Below the pieces are notes generated by a model. The model made no database searches and was not told the origin of the DNA. It saw only the letters and a program-made list of their open reading frames with translations. The position numbers and the translations under genes were made by a program. From JBAZAX01 sp964568625 (GTDB taxonomy: Bacteria; Babelota; Babeliae; Babelales; RVW-14), in assembly GCA_964568625.1 (NCBI GenBank), contig CAZMQG010000001.1, positions 1-64,000 on the forward strand: a DNA stretch of 64,000 bases, in the 5' to 3' direction. Of the stretch, positions 1 through 8,892 are shown in pieces (positions within the stretch are counted from its first letter, which is position 1; each line of letters opens with the position of its first letter).

Positions 1-92
1 CCAATTCATCCCCAGGCTTGATAAGCCTTGGGGAATTCTTGGCTATTTATTAAATAAAAAGTAGGATAAGTGTAATTTGGTAAAAACTCATT
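1..92. repeat. Imperfect inverted repeat at the window start
   Basis: Bases 1-42 form an imperfect palindrome: CCCCAGGCTT and AAGCCTTGGGG face each other around a short loop, with AATTC-type flanks on both sides. There is no clean T-run after either arm, so an intrinsic terminator is not well supported. It may be a dispersed hairpin element or the end of an upstream gene outside the window. The rest, up to base 92, is the AT-rich leader of the ankyrin gene. Confidence 0.4.
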
Positions 93-665
93 ATGAAACG
101 TTTTTATAAAATATTGTTATCAAGTATTCTTGTTTTTTCAGCTTACTCAACTTCATTTACGATGAAATCTCGTGAAAATGAACCGATTCAACAACCTCAT
201 CATCACGAAGACTTGGCAGCAAAACGTGAAGCTATTAAAGCATTTATTGACGCACTAATTACTGCAACTAATCAGGGAAATACCGAAATAGTAATTAGTG
301 CTCTATCCAATATAAGTTTTATAAAACCCGGCGCACTATCTAATATGAGAGTAAATGATAAGGGATATGGCTATCATGGCTGGACATTATTACAAATAGC
401 CACTGATCAAGGGCACGAAGCAATTGTGCGTGTACTAATCAGTGCAGGGGCAAATCCAAACGAAAAAGTAAATACTCCCGGCAGCTATCACCATGGATGG
501 ACAGCATTGCATATTGCTGCGTGGTGGTATAAAACATTCAACAGTCAAAAACATGGTCTTATCATGCAACTACTTATTGCAAACAAGGCAAACACTGAGT
601 TAAGAATAGATAACCCATCCATGGAATATCATAACTGGTCAACATTTGATATTTTATGCGGTTAA
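93..665 (+). CDS. Exported ankyrin-repeat protein
   Basis: A 190-residue protein with a hydrophobic N-terminus (residues 5-23, a likely Sec signal peptide), a polar linker rich in H and Q, and then ankyrin-type repeats. Two clear units begin at GWTLLQIATDQGHEAIV and GWTALHIAAWWY; the second is stretched by an insertion, and a third stops after NWSTFDILCG. Ankyrin repeats are protein-binding scaffolds, and exported ones in intracellular bacteria often act on host partners; that role is inferred here. The ribosome site is weak (GGTAAAAACTCATT before ATG). It converges with the minus-strand acyl-ACP synthetase-like gene, 25 bases away. The repeat array is short, so it may be truncated relative to relatives. 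Confidence 0.75.
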   Translation: MKRFYKILLSSILVFSAYSTSFTMKSRENEPIQQPHHHEDLAAKREAIKAFIDALITATNQGNTEIVISALSNISFIKPGALSNMRVNDKGYGYHGWTLLQIATDQGHEAIVRVLISAGANPNEKVNTPGSYHHGWTALHIAAWWYKTFNSQKHGLIMQLLIANKANTELRIDNPSMEYHNWSTFDILCG

Positions 666-690
666 AAAATCAAACTTATTTTAAATCTTT

Positions 691-3189
691 TTATAAATTT
701 TTCATTGCCGTTTCAATATGCTCTTTTACCATCTCATATGAATCCGATTTTTTAAATTTAATAGGTTTCCCAATTTTCACTTTGACTACCGCATGCCTAC
801 GAGGAAAAACACATCCATAAGGAGCAATTTTATCCGCCCCTTCAATCTTTATCGGAACAATCGCAACATCCATCTCAACTGCCATAAAACCTGCCCCTAG
901 TTTAAGAGGCTGTAGATTTCCATCCAAACTAACTTTGCCTTCAGGAAAAATAACAATAGAATAACCTAAATCTATAAGTGTTCCGGTATTTTCAAGTCCA
1001 AGCTTAATGCTTTCATCCTCCAGGCGAGATAACGGATAAGAGTTAAAAAACAGTTCTACCAACCAAGAAAATTTTGCATATTCCTCATATAAAACATCAC
1101 GAGCCGCTGCAAGTGCTATTTTTTTTCTGAACTTATAAGGCATAACTCTCAAAACAGCAATAGCATCATAATAACTAATATGGTTTGGCATAAAAACTAC
1201 TGGGGTATCCAAAGTTCTTAAATTTTCAACACCCTCAACTCGCACGGACATAAAAGTTCGACTAATTAAAAAAACAAAAGTTTGGCATAAATTTCTTATA
1301 AAATTTACAAAAATATTTCTAGGCCAACGTTTTAATTTTATAGTTTTGGTCTTACCCCTGCACTGCTCAACTAACTCTTCAAGTTGCTGAACCGTCGTTT
1401 GAGTATTTATTTTAGACTCATCAACAGAAACTCCTAAGTCTAATTCCAAGCGCATAACTAACTCAACGCGCATAAGAGAATCCATATTTAAATCTCTTAC
1501 AATACGAGTATTTAAATCAATTTTGTCTGGATCAACACCTGAAATATTACTTATAATATAAACAATTTTACTTTTACCCTCGTTTACAACTTGCTTCTTT
1601 CCTCCATTCATTTGTGACAGCAAGATCTTTCTCACCTCATCTCGTTTAACTTTGCGTGTAGCAGATCGAGGAAAGTCATCTCCATCCCAAACTGACCATG
1701 CATTTATAAGTTGATATGATGCAAGATTTGAATTTGCTTGTTCAATAATCTTTTCAGGATCATTCTTTTCTTGATTGCTAAATGATGGATCGAGCAGCAA
1801 CACCGCATAAATCTGAACTGGGCCATTACCTCGTTCAATACCTAATACACAGCTATCTCTAACCCCAGCAATTTTATTTAATTCAAGTTCAATATCCTCA
1901 GGAAATACATTCTGGCCTCCACTGCCAAGAATCATGTACTTTTTACGACCTTTCAAAAACAAAAAGCCGTCTTGATCAAAATATCCCATATCACCGGTTC
2001 TAAACCAACCATCATCAGTAAAGGCTTCCATATTTTTTACATTGTCTTTGTAATACCCATGAAACACTCCAGGGCCTTTAACTAATATTTCGCCATCATC
2101 GCCAAGCCTAACATTAACACCGGGCAAAACCTTTCCAACAGAACCCAACCTATGAAAATCAAAAGAATTTAAGCAGACAACCGGTGATGTTTCAGTAAGA
2201 CCATATCCCTGTATTAAATCAATGCCTAAAGCACGCCATTCACGTTCAAGTTCAGGCTCAAGAGGAGCTCCCCCAGATGCTATTGTATTAAGCTTCCTTC
2301 CAATTTTACGGCGAATAGGATAAAGCAAAATCTTAGATATAAACTTATTGTCCAATTTTTGAGATATAGAAAGCATCGACTCAAAAAACCCCAACTTTCC
2401 CACACTTTGCACGTTAAACCTGATTCTTTGCATAAAAACTTTTAAAAACTCAGGGACTGCAATCATTTTATCTATACGATACTCATACAACAAATCACCA
2501 ATTGCAGTATATGAATGGGCATAAACAATGTGCGCCGCATAAAAAAATGCCAACATCAACCCAATTGTTTGTTCAAAAATGTGAGTCAGTGGTAAAATTG
2601 AAAGAAGACGAACAACCCCAGGTTTTAATACGATGATTGTCGAAATGGCCTGAACATTTGAAAGCAAATTATTGTGCGTAAGCATCACACCCTTGGGATC
2701 TCCAGTGGTTCCAGACGTATACAAAATTTCAATCAAATCATCTTGATCTAAATCAATTTTTTTAAAATTATTTGAATCAAAAGCCTCAGTTAACTCATCG
2801 ATAAAATCAATGATAAAAGATGGAATACCCAAATCATTTTTTGAATTGTATTTTAAATATTTGCCTCTAAAGATTAGCTTTGCTTCCGTTTGGGCCAAAA
2901 TTTTATCTATCATTTGCTGCGTACTTTGGACATTAATGGGAACAGCAACACTTCCATTTAGAAGTATTCCCCAAAAAACACAAACCCAGTATGGTGAATT
3001 TGGGGCAAAAATAATTACCTTATCTCCTTTGCCTATGCCCTGTTGTTGAAGAAATAAAGCAATCTTGCAAGACAAATCGTAAACCTGCTTATAATTCAAA
3101 CTAACAGTTCGATATCCCATACGCATAGTAAGCGCAGGAGAGGTTCCGTATTCAAGCGCATTACGTTCCAAAATTTCATTTAAAATCAT
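691..3189 (-). CDS. Fused acyl-activating enzyme / acyl carrier / lysophosphatidate acyltransferase
   Basis: An 832-residue, three-part protein. The N-terminal ~520 residues are an AMP-forming acyl-CoA/acyl-ACP synthetase with TSGTTGDPKG at 158-167, YGLTETSP, and a GD...KGRKK C-lobe. Next comes a phosphopantetheine carrier domain with the DSL attachment serine (RDLNMDSLMRVE). The last ~200 residues are a PlsC-type acyltransferase with NHISYYD (the NHx4D catalytic motif) and FPEG. The layout recalls Aas, which re-acylates lysophospholipid, but here the acyltransferase is C-terminal and a carrier protein is built in. It would activate free fatty acid (perhaps from the host), hold it on its own carrier and transfer it to a glycerophospholipid at the membrane. 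It has no obvious operon partner. The activity is certain only at family level. Confidence 0.88.
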   Translation of the reverse strand: MILNEILERNALEYGTSPALTMRMGYRTVSLNYKQVYDLSCKIALFLQQQGIGKGDKVIIFAPNSPYWVCVFWGILLNGSVAVPINVQSTQQMIDKILAQTEAKLIFRGKYLKYNSKNDLGIPSFIIDFIDELTEAFDSNNFKKIDLDQDDLIEILYTSGTTGDPKGVMLTHNNLLSNVQAISTIIVLKPGVVRLLSILPLTHIFEQTIGLMLAFFYAAHIVYAHSYTAIGDLLYEYRIDKMIAVPEFLKVFMQRIRFNVQSVGKLGFFESMLSISQKLDNKFISKILLYPIRRKIGRKLNTIASGGAPLEPELEREWRALGIDLIQGYGLTETSPVVCLNSFDFHRLGSVGKVLPGVNVRLGDDGEILVKGPGVFHGYYKDNVKNMEAFTDDGWFRTGDMGYFDQDGFLFLKGRKKYMILGSGGQNVFPEDIELELNKIAGVRDSCVLGIERGNGPVQIYAVLLLDPSFSNQEKNDPEKIIEQANSNLASYQLINAWSVWDGDDFPRSATRKVKRDEVRKILLSQMNGGKKQVVNEGKSKIVYIISNISGVDPDKIDLNTRIVRDLNMDSLMRVELVMRLELDLGVSVDESKINTQTTVQQLEELVEQCRGKTKTIKLKRWPRNIFVNFIRNLCQTFVFLISRTFMSVRVEGVENLRTLDTPVVFMPNHISYYDAIAVLRVMPYKFRKKIALAAARDVLYEEYAKFSWLVELFFNSYPLSRLEDESIKLGLENTGTLIDLGYSIVIFPEGKVSLDGNLQPLKLGAGFMAVEMDVAIVPIKIEGADKIAPYGCVFPRRHAVVKVKIGKPIKFKKSDSYEMVKEHIETAMKNL

Positions 3190-3312
3190 AATAGATATCT
3201 TTTAAACGCGAAAATTTAAATACAAATATTACCACTAACAAAACATTAACAGATTCAATTAATCTGAGTCAATTTGCAAAAAAATGAAACATTAAATGTA
3301 TACGATTAGAAC

Positions 3313-3347
3313 AAAAAAAGAGCCGCTGGAATTTGTGTTCCAGCGGT
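3313..3347 (-). terminator. Rho-independent terminator of the RRM gene
   Basis: A 9-bp perfect stem CCGCTGGAA/TTCCAGCGG with a 6-base loop is followed on the minus strand by CTCTTTTTTT. It lies about 85 bases downstream of the RRM gene stop. Confidence 0.85.
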
Positions 3348-3430
3348 CAAACCTAAGTGAAATTCTTATCAATCTAAAAAACGCAAGTACAATAAATTGT
3401 ACTTAAAAAACTATCAATTAATTTAAAATA

Positions 3431-3775
3431 TTAAAACCGGCTGCTTCTGCGAGGACCACCGAATCCACCGCTATTTCCACCACCGCGACGATCACCGCCA
3501 CGACCACCATTACCTCCAAAACGAGGTCTATCAGCCTTTGGACGAGCTTCGTTGACTTTTAAAGTCTGACCGCCAAGTTCAGTGCCATTCAAACCTGCAA
3601 TTGCAGATTCTGCTTCACTAGCAGATGGCATCTCAACAAATCCAAAACCTCTAGGTTCCCCACTAAATTTATCTTTCAAGATCAAAGCTGATACAACTTG
3701 TCCAAAAGCTTCAAATGCTTGGCGCAAATCTGACTCGGTTACAACACGAGACAAATTGCCAACGTAGATTTTCAT
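3431..3775 (-). CDS. Glycine-rich RRM RNA-binding protein
   Basis: A 114-residue protein with a single RNA recognition motif: RNP2 KIYVGNL at residues 2-8 and RNP1 RGFGFVEM at about 42-49. A 30-residue Gly/Arg tail (GGRGGDRRGGG) follows. This is the cyanobacterial/plant-like glycine-rich RRM architecture found in scattered bacterial phyla. It binds single-stranded RNA, and a role as a cold-shock or RNA-chaperone protein is likely but not proven. It is monocistronic, with its own promoter (3815-3843), a strong AGGAG ribosome site and a strong terminator, which suggests high expression. Confidence 0.92.
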   Translation of the reverse strand: MKIYVGNLSRVVTESDLRQAFEAFGQVVSALILKDKFSGEPRGFGFVEMPSASEAESAIAGLNGTELGGQTLKVNEARPKADRPRFGGNGGRGGDRRGGGNSGGFGGPRRSSRF

Positions 3776-3814
3776 CAGATACTCCTAAAAAAAGAATTTC
3801 ACTTAACTTCTTTG

Positions 3815-3843
3815 ATTATATCATGATAAACCAAAATGTCGAA
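3815..3843 (-). promoter_or_regulatory. Sigma-70 promoter of the RRM gene
   Basis: Reading the minus strand, TTCGAC is separated by 17 bases from a consensus TATAAT. The predicted start of transcription is about 30 bases before the ATG, leaving room for the AGGAG site. This is one of the best promoters in the window. Confidence 0.65.
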
Positions 3844-4065
3844 CTAAAATAAACAGAAACGTCCGCCTGTAAGCACAAAACCACCGCGCATTTACCCAAA
3901 ATCATGATTCAGTCGCCATTAAGCTTAAAAAATGAATTTAAAAGTTGCGTAATTTGCAAAAAATAGTTATACATTTGTATTACTTTTTGTAAAATTAGCT
4001 TTATCTTAAAAACTGGCTTTTTTGAGGTAAAATTGTATTTTTTAGGCATAATTTAGGAGTTTGTC

Positions 4066-4842
4066 ATGATTTATAGGAATTTGTGGCTTTTAATTGCAGC
4101 AGGACTGGTATTCCCAGCATGTAATTTCAGTTCGGATAAAAACAAAGCCACAACGCAAGAAACAGAAGGTAAACAAATGGAAAAAACAATATTCTCATTT
4201 TTTGGAGCACCTGGATCTGGTAAAGGCACATTAGCTGAAAGATGCGTAGAAAAGCTTAATTTCAAGGTTTTATCAACAGGAAATCTATGTCGTGCTGCAA
4301 TGACTAAGGACGATGAAAAATCTAAGTTGATAACATCCATAATAAAAGAAGGCAAGCTCGTACCTGATGAACTCATTTCAGATATGGTTGAAGATTGGCT
4401 CGCCAAAGAAACAGCTGATAACAAAACAATTATTTTAGATGGGTACCCAAGAACAGCTAAGCAAGCCGAGCTATTACTTAACTTATTGAATACAAACTTT
4501 AAAGATTATAAGTTCAGAGTAATATCTATCAACGTTCCAGAAGATGAAATAGTTGATAGAATAACAAACAGAGTAATGTGCGAAAATAAAGCTTGTCAAA
4601 CAACATACTCACTTAAACTTATGAAAGATCCAAACAATCTTATTTGCGAAAAATGTGGATCGAAATTAATAAGAAGACAAGACGATACAGAACATGTTGT
4701 ACGTGAAAGATTAAGCGTATATGCAAAGTACAGCGAAGATGTATTGAATTTTTATAGAAAAAATAATATTAAGATTGAAGAAATCAATGCTTCAAAACTT
4801 TCAGTCGATGAAGTTTACGAAAATTTCACTAAAATTCTATAA
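4066..4842 (+). CDS. adk: Adenylate kinase with an N-terminal lipoprotein-like export signal
   Basis: A 258-residue protein. Residues 38-258 are a complete long-form adenylate kinase (ATP + AMP to 2 ADP): P-loop GAPGSGKGT at 47-55, DGYPRT at 125-130, and a zinc-type LID with C172, C177, C194 and C197. Ahead of this is a 37-residue extension: a short basic start, a hydrophobic stretch and FPAC with Cys19, resembling a lipobox (Phe at -3 is not ideal), then a Lys/Thr/Glu linker. The upstream ATG has a strong site, TTAGGAG, 6 bases away. The internal ATG at 4177 has a weaker AAGG, so two products (exported and cytosolic) are possible. The enzyme is certain; export is inferred. It sits alone between terminators. 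Confidence 0.88.
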   Translation: MIYRNLWLLIAAGLVFPACNFSSDKNKATTQETEGKQMEKTIFSFFGAPGSGKGTLAERCVEKLNFKVLSTGNLCRAAMTKDDEKSKLITSIIKEGKLVPDELISDMVEDWLAKETADNKTIILDGYPRTAKQAELLLNLLNTNFKDYKFRVISINVPEDEIVDRITNRVMCENKACQTTYSLKLMKDPNNLICEKCGSKLIRRQDDTEHVVRERLSVYAKYSEDVLNFYRKNNIKIEEINASKLSVDEVYENFTKIL

Positions 4843-4876
4843 TCGCTTATAAACAAGCTTTTACAAAATTAACTTT

Positions 4877-4913
4877 AAAAAAAGAGCCGGTTTAAACACC
4901 GGCTCTTTTTTTA
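4877..4913. terminator. Bidirectional terminator between adk and murD
   Basis: An 8-bp perfect stem GAGCCGGT/ACCGGCTC with loop TTAAAC is flanked by seven A on the left and seven T on the right. It therefore terminates both converging genes. Confidence 0.9.
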
Positions 4914-4923
4914 AAGTTATATT

Positions 4924-6501
4924 TTATTTTTTTAGTTTTAAAACCAAATCTTTGAAAACCTGTCCGCGATGTTTGTAATTCTGATAAAAGTCGAAGCTTG
5001 TGCCGCTAGGTGAAAATAAAACCTGATCCCCAGGCTGCATCATACCTGAAATATCTGAAAGAATTTCTTCCAATGAGCCAAAATTGCACGAAGCTGAACC
5101 AAAGTCACCACAAGAAGGTCCATAGCAATAGACCTTCTTTAACCCATTGATTTGCTCAAGTTCTTTGATAATTGGTGAACGATCAACGCCTTTATTAAGA
5201 CCGCCCAATATCAAAATAACAGGCCCTTTATCAATTAAGCTCTTTACAGCAGCAAGAGTTGATTGAACAACAGTCGCTTTTGAGTCGTCATAGAATTTAA
5301 CGCCTCTTACTGTTGCAAAGTACTCAACCCTATGGTGATGATCGTCGATTGTAAAATCTTTGCCCTCTAATTCAAAAAAAGCATGTAAAACTGCCAAATC
5401 TGCGCCAAGCAAATAAAGCCCCGATACTATTAAAATCCAGTTTTGAACAAATGTAACATCCGGAAGAACGGACAAATCAAACAACTGAATTGTTTGATTA
5501 TTTACAGAATCAAACAAAACAAGCTTGTTATCTTGTTTATAAAAAATTTTGTATTCTTTTAAAGCCCCAGATTTAGATAAAACAGTTTTTGGCAAATTAG
5601 TATCAACATGAGAATCGCTAAAAAAACAGATTTTAGATTTTAAGTTTATTACTTGCTCAGCAAACAACCGAGTTGTATCCCCATGCAAAATATGCCATGG
5701 GAAAAGAGCAAACTGGGTGTCTGTCTGATACTTAAAAAGATTAAATTTTGCATCAAAATAGTCTTTAAATGATTTATGGCGATCTAAATGGTTTGGATAG
5801 CAGTTCATAAGAATTGCAAGATCAGGGGCAAATGATTTACTAAACTCAAGCTGAAAACTGGAAAGCTCCAACACCCCTATGTCATAAGATTCTTGCTGCT
5901 GGATAGCCTCAAGCATTCCCAACCCTATATTACCGCCAACAAAAGGCTTTAAGTTGGGTCCGGAGTAAACCAATTTACTTATTCCAGACCCAACTATATC
6001 TGATGACTCATTTACTATTTGCTCACCACCACGTGCATTTTTTTTATTTTCTGAATAGCTCTTTTGGTTCTGCCTAATTTTTGAAAGCAATTGCGCAAAT
6101 AGCTTTGTCGTCGTTGTTTTACCCAGTGAACCGGTAATTGCAACTACAGGCTTTTTAAAATAAGTACTAAAAAGATCAAGCTCGCAAATAAATTTTTGGT
6201 TAGATGAATAGAAATCATTAAGATTCACACCGGGACTTGGGATTATATAATCATGCTGATCAATAAAGTCTTTCATGATCACTTTTGAAGAATCAAAAGC
6301 CCCAACTTCTACTTTGTTTAAATCCTGTAAAACAGGAAAATCCAATGTTTTTTGATCCCATACATCCAATTTTGTACTATTTAAATCAACATCACACTGA
6401 TTCAAATTCAACACATTTTTTTCACGTTTAAAATTTTGAATGAAATTAAGTACAGACTTCCCTACAACCCCAAACCCCAAAATTCCTATTTTTTTCTGCA
6501 T
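4924..6501 (-). CDS. murD: UDP-N-acetylmuramoylalanine--D-glutamate ligase
   Basis: A 525-residue Mur ligase that adds D-Glu to UDP-MurNAc-L-Ala in cytoplasmic peptidoglycan synthesis. Visible are an N-terminal Rossmann start (GFGVVGKSV), the ATP loop GSLGKTTTTKLF near residue 125, the GGNIG motif, and the C-terminal DDSKATVVQSTLAA motif. It is longer than the usual ~440-460 residues. Part of the excess is a polar insertion of about 40 residues between the ATP loop and GGNIG. The start is fixed by TTGGAG eight bases upstream. It lies 104 bases downstream of hldE and may be co-transcribed with it across a small hairpin repeat. Confidence 0.93.
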   Translation of the reverse strand: MQKKIGILGFGVVGKSVLNFIQNFKREKNVLNLNQCDVDLNSTKLDVWDQKTLDFPVLQDLNKVEVGAFDSSKVIMKDFIDQHDYIIPSPGVNLNDFYSSNQKFICELDLFSTYFKKPVVAITGSLGKTTTTKLFAQLLSKIRQNQKSYSENKKNARGGEQIVNESSDIVGSGISKLVYSGPNLKPFVGGNIGLGMLEAIQQQESYDIGVLELSSFQLEFSKSFAPDLAILMNCYPNHLDRHKSFKDYFDAKFNLFKYQTDTQFALFPWHILHGDTTRLFAEQVINLKSKICFFSDSHVDTNLPKTVLSKSGALKEYKIFYKQDNKLVLFDSVNNQTIQLFDLSVLPDVTFVQNWILIVSGLYLLGADLAVLHAFFELEGKDFTIDDHHHRVEYFATVRGVKFYDDSKATVVQSTLAAVKSLIDKGPVILILGGLNKGVDRSPIIKELEQINGLKKVYCYGPSCGDFGSASCNFGSLEEILSDISGMMQPGDQVLFSPSGTSFDFYQNYKHRGQVFKDLVLKLKK

Positions 6502-6544
6502 CTAAACTCCAATCAATTTTTAGCAAATCCCATTTTTGTCATAC

Positions 6545-6579
6545 TGCCTATCAGCCACAGCCTCAGCGATGGCTGGAAC
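6545..6579. repeat. Small degenerate hairpin element between hldE and murD
   Basis: The core contains CAGCCA and TGGCTG arms around an AGCCTCAGCGA centre. The layout resembles the elements at 12418-12460 and 44796-44823, where a 'cctgtccgcc' type arm faces a 'ggcgga' type arm. Grouping them as one family is by eye. Confidence 0.4.
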
Positions 6580-6604
6580 TTGATTCAGAATCTCTCTTCT
6601 TTTT

Positions 6605-8092
6605 TCAAAATATCGAATTTTCATTAATTTTTTTAACAATTTGTGTTGTTGAAAATCCTGACAAAAATTGAATTGTCTTCACAACTCCCCCATAGCTTTT
6701 CACTATATCACTTCCAACCATTGAATTTGCATTATAGTCGCCTCCCTTTACAAACACATCAGGTTGTAAATATTTAAGCAATTCCTCCGGCGTATGCTGA
6801 TCAAAAGATACAACAAAATCAACAACCCCAAGCGCGGCAATTACTTCTGCGCGATCTTTAAGTGAATTTATTGGTCGACCTGGACCTTTTCCAAGATTTT
6901 TCACTGATTCATCCGAATTAAGCGCTACTACAAGAAAATCTCCAAGTTTCTTGGCTTCCTTCAGTAAATGCACATGTCCTGCATGCAAAATATCAAAACA
7001 ACCATTGGTAAAAACTACCTTCTTTTTCCCCATACTCTGCCAATCAAGCTCTATCTTTAAATGTGCCCAATCATTAAAGATTTTCTCCGTATACTCGGTA
7101 TCTCGATCTACCAATTCATCTAAACCTACTGCATAAGTTTTAACATGCGAAATTGCAACAGCTGCCGCCTTATTTGCAAGCTTCAAATAAACCTCGGGAG
7201 ATAAATTACTGCTTAACCCCAAAGCTATAAATGCAAAAACCGTATCTCCAGCTCCAACAACTCCATAAATTTCTTTTGCCTGTGTAGGAATCGAAATAAT
7301 TTTTTCTTTGCTGACAAATTTAATGCCTTTTTCTCCAAGAGTAACAAACATACCGTCCAAATCTAATAAAGAACAAATATGCCTTGCATTAACTTCAATA
7401 TCATCAGACTCACTCAAGCCAAATGATTGAATCATCTCAGATACTTCTTTGGCGTTTGGTTTAATATAATTTGCACCCTTATATTTTAAATAATCAGGCC
7501 CACTTGGATCAACTAATATTAAACAATCTAATGATCTAGCCTTGGAAATGATATAGCTTAATAACTCAGGAGTTACAAAACCCCTGTCATAATCAGATAT
7601 TAAAACTACCATTCTGGATTTTAGTAACTTATCTACCTTTTCTATTACAGAATTTAGCTCATCCTTTGAAAGGGGATCCGTACATTCAGAATCAATACAG
7701 ATAAGTTGCTGATTTTTGACAACAACGCGCTTTTTTAGTGTTGTTTGACGCTCGGAGCTTTCAATAACTCCATCTACAGGCATATTCGCGCGTTTAAGTA
7801 AGGATAAAATTTTTTGTCCTGAAAAATCCTCTTTCCCAACTAAACTCAACAATGTAGTATTTAAACCTATCTCAAAACAATTAAGAGCCGTATTTCCAGC
7901 CCCGCCCAAACAGTATTCATATGATTGTTCTCGAACAACAGGAATTGGCGCTTCTGAGGATATCCTTTCAACATGACCGAATAGGTATTCATCAAGCATA
8001 ACATCGCCAACAACCAAGACATCTCTCTTCTGACATGTCTTTAAATAATTGATAATTTCTTTCATATTCGATGCCAATCCAATTTTTTGCAT
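6605..8092 (-). CDS. hldE: Bifunctional heptose-7-phosphate kinase / heptose-1-phosphate adenylyltransferase
   Basis: A 495-residue fusion in the standard HldE order. The N-terminal ~330 residues are a PfkB/ribokinase-type kinase (VVGDVMLDEYLFG near the start, GAGDTVFAF near residue 280). The C-terminal part is a nucleotidyltransferase with FTNGCFDILHAGHVHLL, which carries the GCFDxxHxGH motif. Together they convert D-glycero-D-manno-heptose-7-phosphate towards ADP-heptose for LPS inner core, supporting a Gram-negative envelope. The first ATG has AAGG five bases upstream; an ATG nine codons later is possible. No other LPS heptose genes are visible nearby. Confidence 0.93.
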   Translation of the reverse strand: MQKIGLASNMKEIINYLKTCQKRDVLVVGDVMLDEYLFGHVERISSEAPIPVVREQSYEYCLGGAGNTALNCFEIGLNTTLLSLVGKEDFSGQKILSLLKRANMPVDGVIESSERQTTLKKRVVVKNQQLICIDSECTDPLSKDELNSVIEKVDKLLKSRMVVLISDYDRGFVTPELLSYIISKARSLDCLILVDPSGPDYLKYKGANYIKPNAKEVSEMIQSFGLSESDDIEVNARHICSLLDLDGMFVTLGEKGIKFVSKEKIISIPTQAKEIYGVVGAGDTVFAFIALGLSSNLSPEVYLKLANKAAAVAISHVKTYAVGLDELVDRDTEYTEKIFNDWAHLKIELDWQSMGKKKVVFTNGCFDILHAGHVHLLKEAKKLGDFLVVALNSDESVKNLGKGPGRPINSLKDRAEVIAALGVVDFVVSFDQHTPEELLKYLQPDVFVKGGDYNANSMVGSDIVKSYGGVVKTIQFLSGFSTTQIVKKINENSIF

Positions 8093-8126
8093 AAAAACCT
8101 TGCCGTGTAAAATAGAATGAAGTAGC

Positions 8127-8156
8127 TTGTTAAGTACTACTTATACCACTTATACA
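8127..8156 (+). promoter_or_regulatory. Possible promoter of the HPS-like gene
   Basis: TTGTTA and TATACA are separated by 18 bases and lie about 45 bases before the ATG. The intergenic region to hldE is divergent, so a promoter is required here. The match is moderate. Confidence 0.4.
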
Positions 8157-8202
8157 ACATTTTATACCACATTTTTTTCTAAGTAACAAAGGAGCAGTTA
8201 TT

Positions 8203-8823
8203 ATGAAATTACAAATATCTTACAATTTCACCGACCTTAACGAGGCACTGGACATAGCACGCAAAACAGTTGACTATGCCGATATAATCGAGGTTGGTCC
8301 ACTTTTAATTTACAAAGAGGGAATAAATGCAATTAAACAGTTCAAATCAAATTTCCCTAAAAAACCAATATTTGCAAATGCAAAAATAACAGCCAACGCT
8401 CAAAATGCAATCGATATGTTCGCACAAGCTGGAGCAACTCTAATTTCAATTCTTGCAGGAATCTCGCAGAATACCATAAAAAAGGCCTCTGATGAAGCAA
8501 AAAGATGTGGTGTTGAACTTATTCTTGATATAATTGATATTCATAATGCCGGTCAATTCATGCTTGACGCAAAACACCTTGGAATAGATATATTATTAAT
8601 TCACAACCCAAGCTCAACAATCGATCCTACAGAACTTCCATCCCAATGGCAAAGCATAAAGGGAAACACTCAACTACCCCTCTATATAACAGATAAAATA
8701 AACAGGGAAAACATTCACCAAATACTTACGTTAAAACCTCAAGGTATTGCAATTGGATCAGCAATTATAAAAGCTGACAATCCTCATCTAGAAGCACAAT
8801 ATTTTAAGTCATTGTTGGTATAA
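8203..8823 (+). CDS. Hexulose-6-phosphate-synthase-like protein with altered catalytic motif
   Basis: A 206-residue protein of the OMP-decarboxylase/3-hexulose-6-phosphate synthase (HPS) superfamily. It has the expected TIM-barrel pattern: IIEVGPLLIYKEGINAI near 28-44, then beta strands ending in ILAGI, ILDIIDIHN and GIAIGSAIIKA. The superfamily's DxKxxD catalytic signature is present only as N59-A-K61-I-T-A64, so both acidic residues are replaced while the lysine stays. Classical formaldehyde-fixing HPS activity is therefore doubtful; it may be a pseudoenzyme or have another substrate. A strong AAAGGAG site fixes the start. No 6-phospho-3-hexuloisomerase neighbour is seen. Confidence 0.75.
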   Translation: MKLQISYNFTDLNEALDIARKTVDYADIIEVGPLLIYKEGINAIKQFKSNFPKKPIFANAKITANAQNAIDMFAQAGATLISILAGISQNTIKKASDEAKRCGVELILDIIDIHNAGQFMLDAKHLGIDILLIHNPSSTIDPTELPSQWQSIKGNTQLPLYITDKINRENIHQILTLKPQGIAIGSAIIKADNPHLEAQYFKSLLV

Positions 8824-8892
8824 TTTAAAATCTTAAATCAAGCTCAGACTTTATACCAACTGTGTTAATACTACACTGGATAATCCACTTAA

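Noticed and set aside
1..42. Terminator at the window start
   Set aside because: The palindrome is imperfect and not followed by a T-run on either strand.
4005..4066. Shared upstream motif between adk and the ATP/ADP translocase gene
   Set aside because: Both have GAGGTA/GGGGTA followed by TTGT and a T-rich run before GGAG, but in AT-rich leaders this is within what chance would give.
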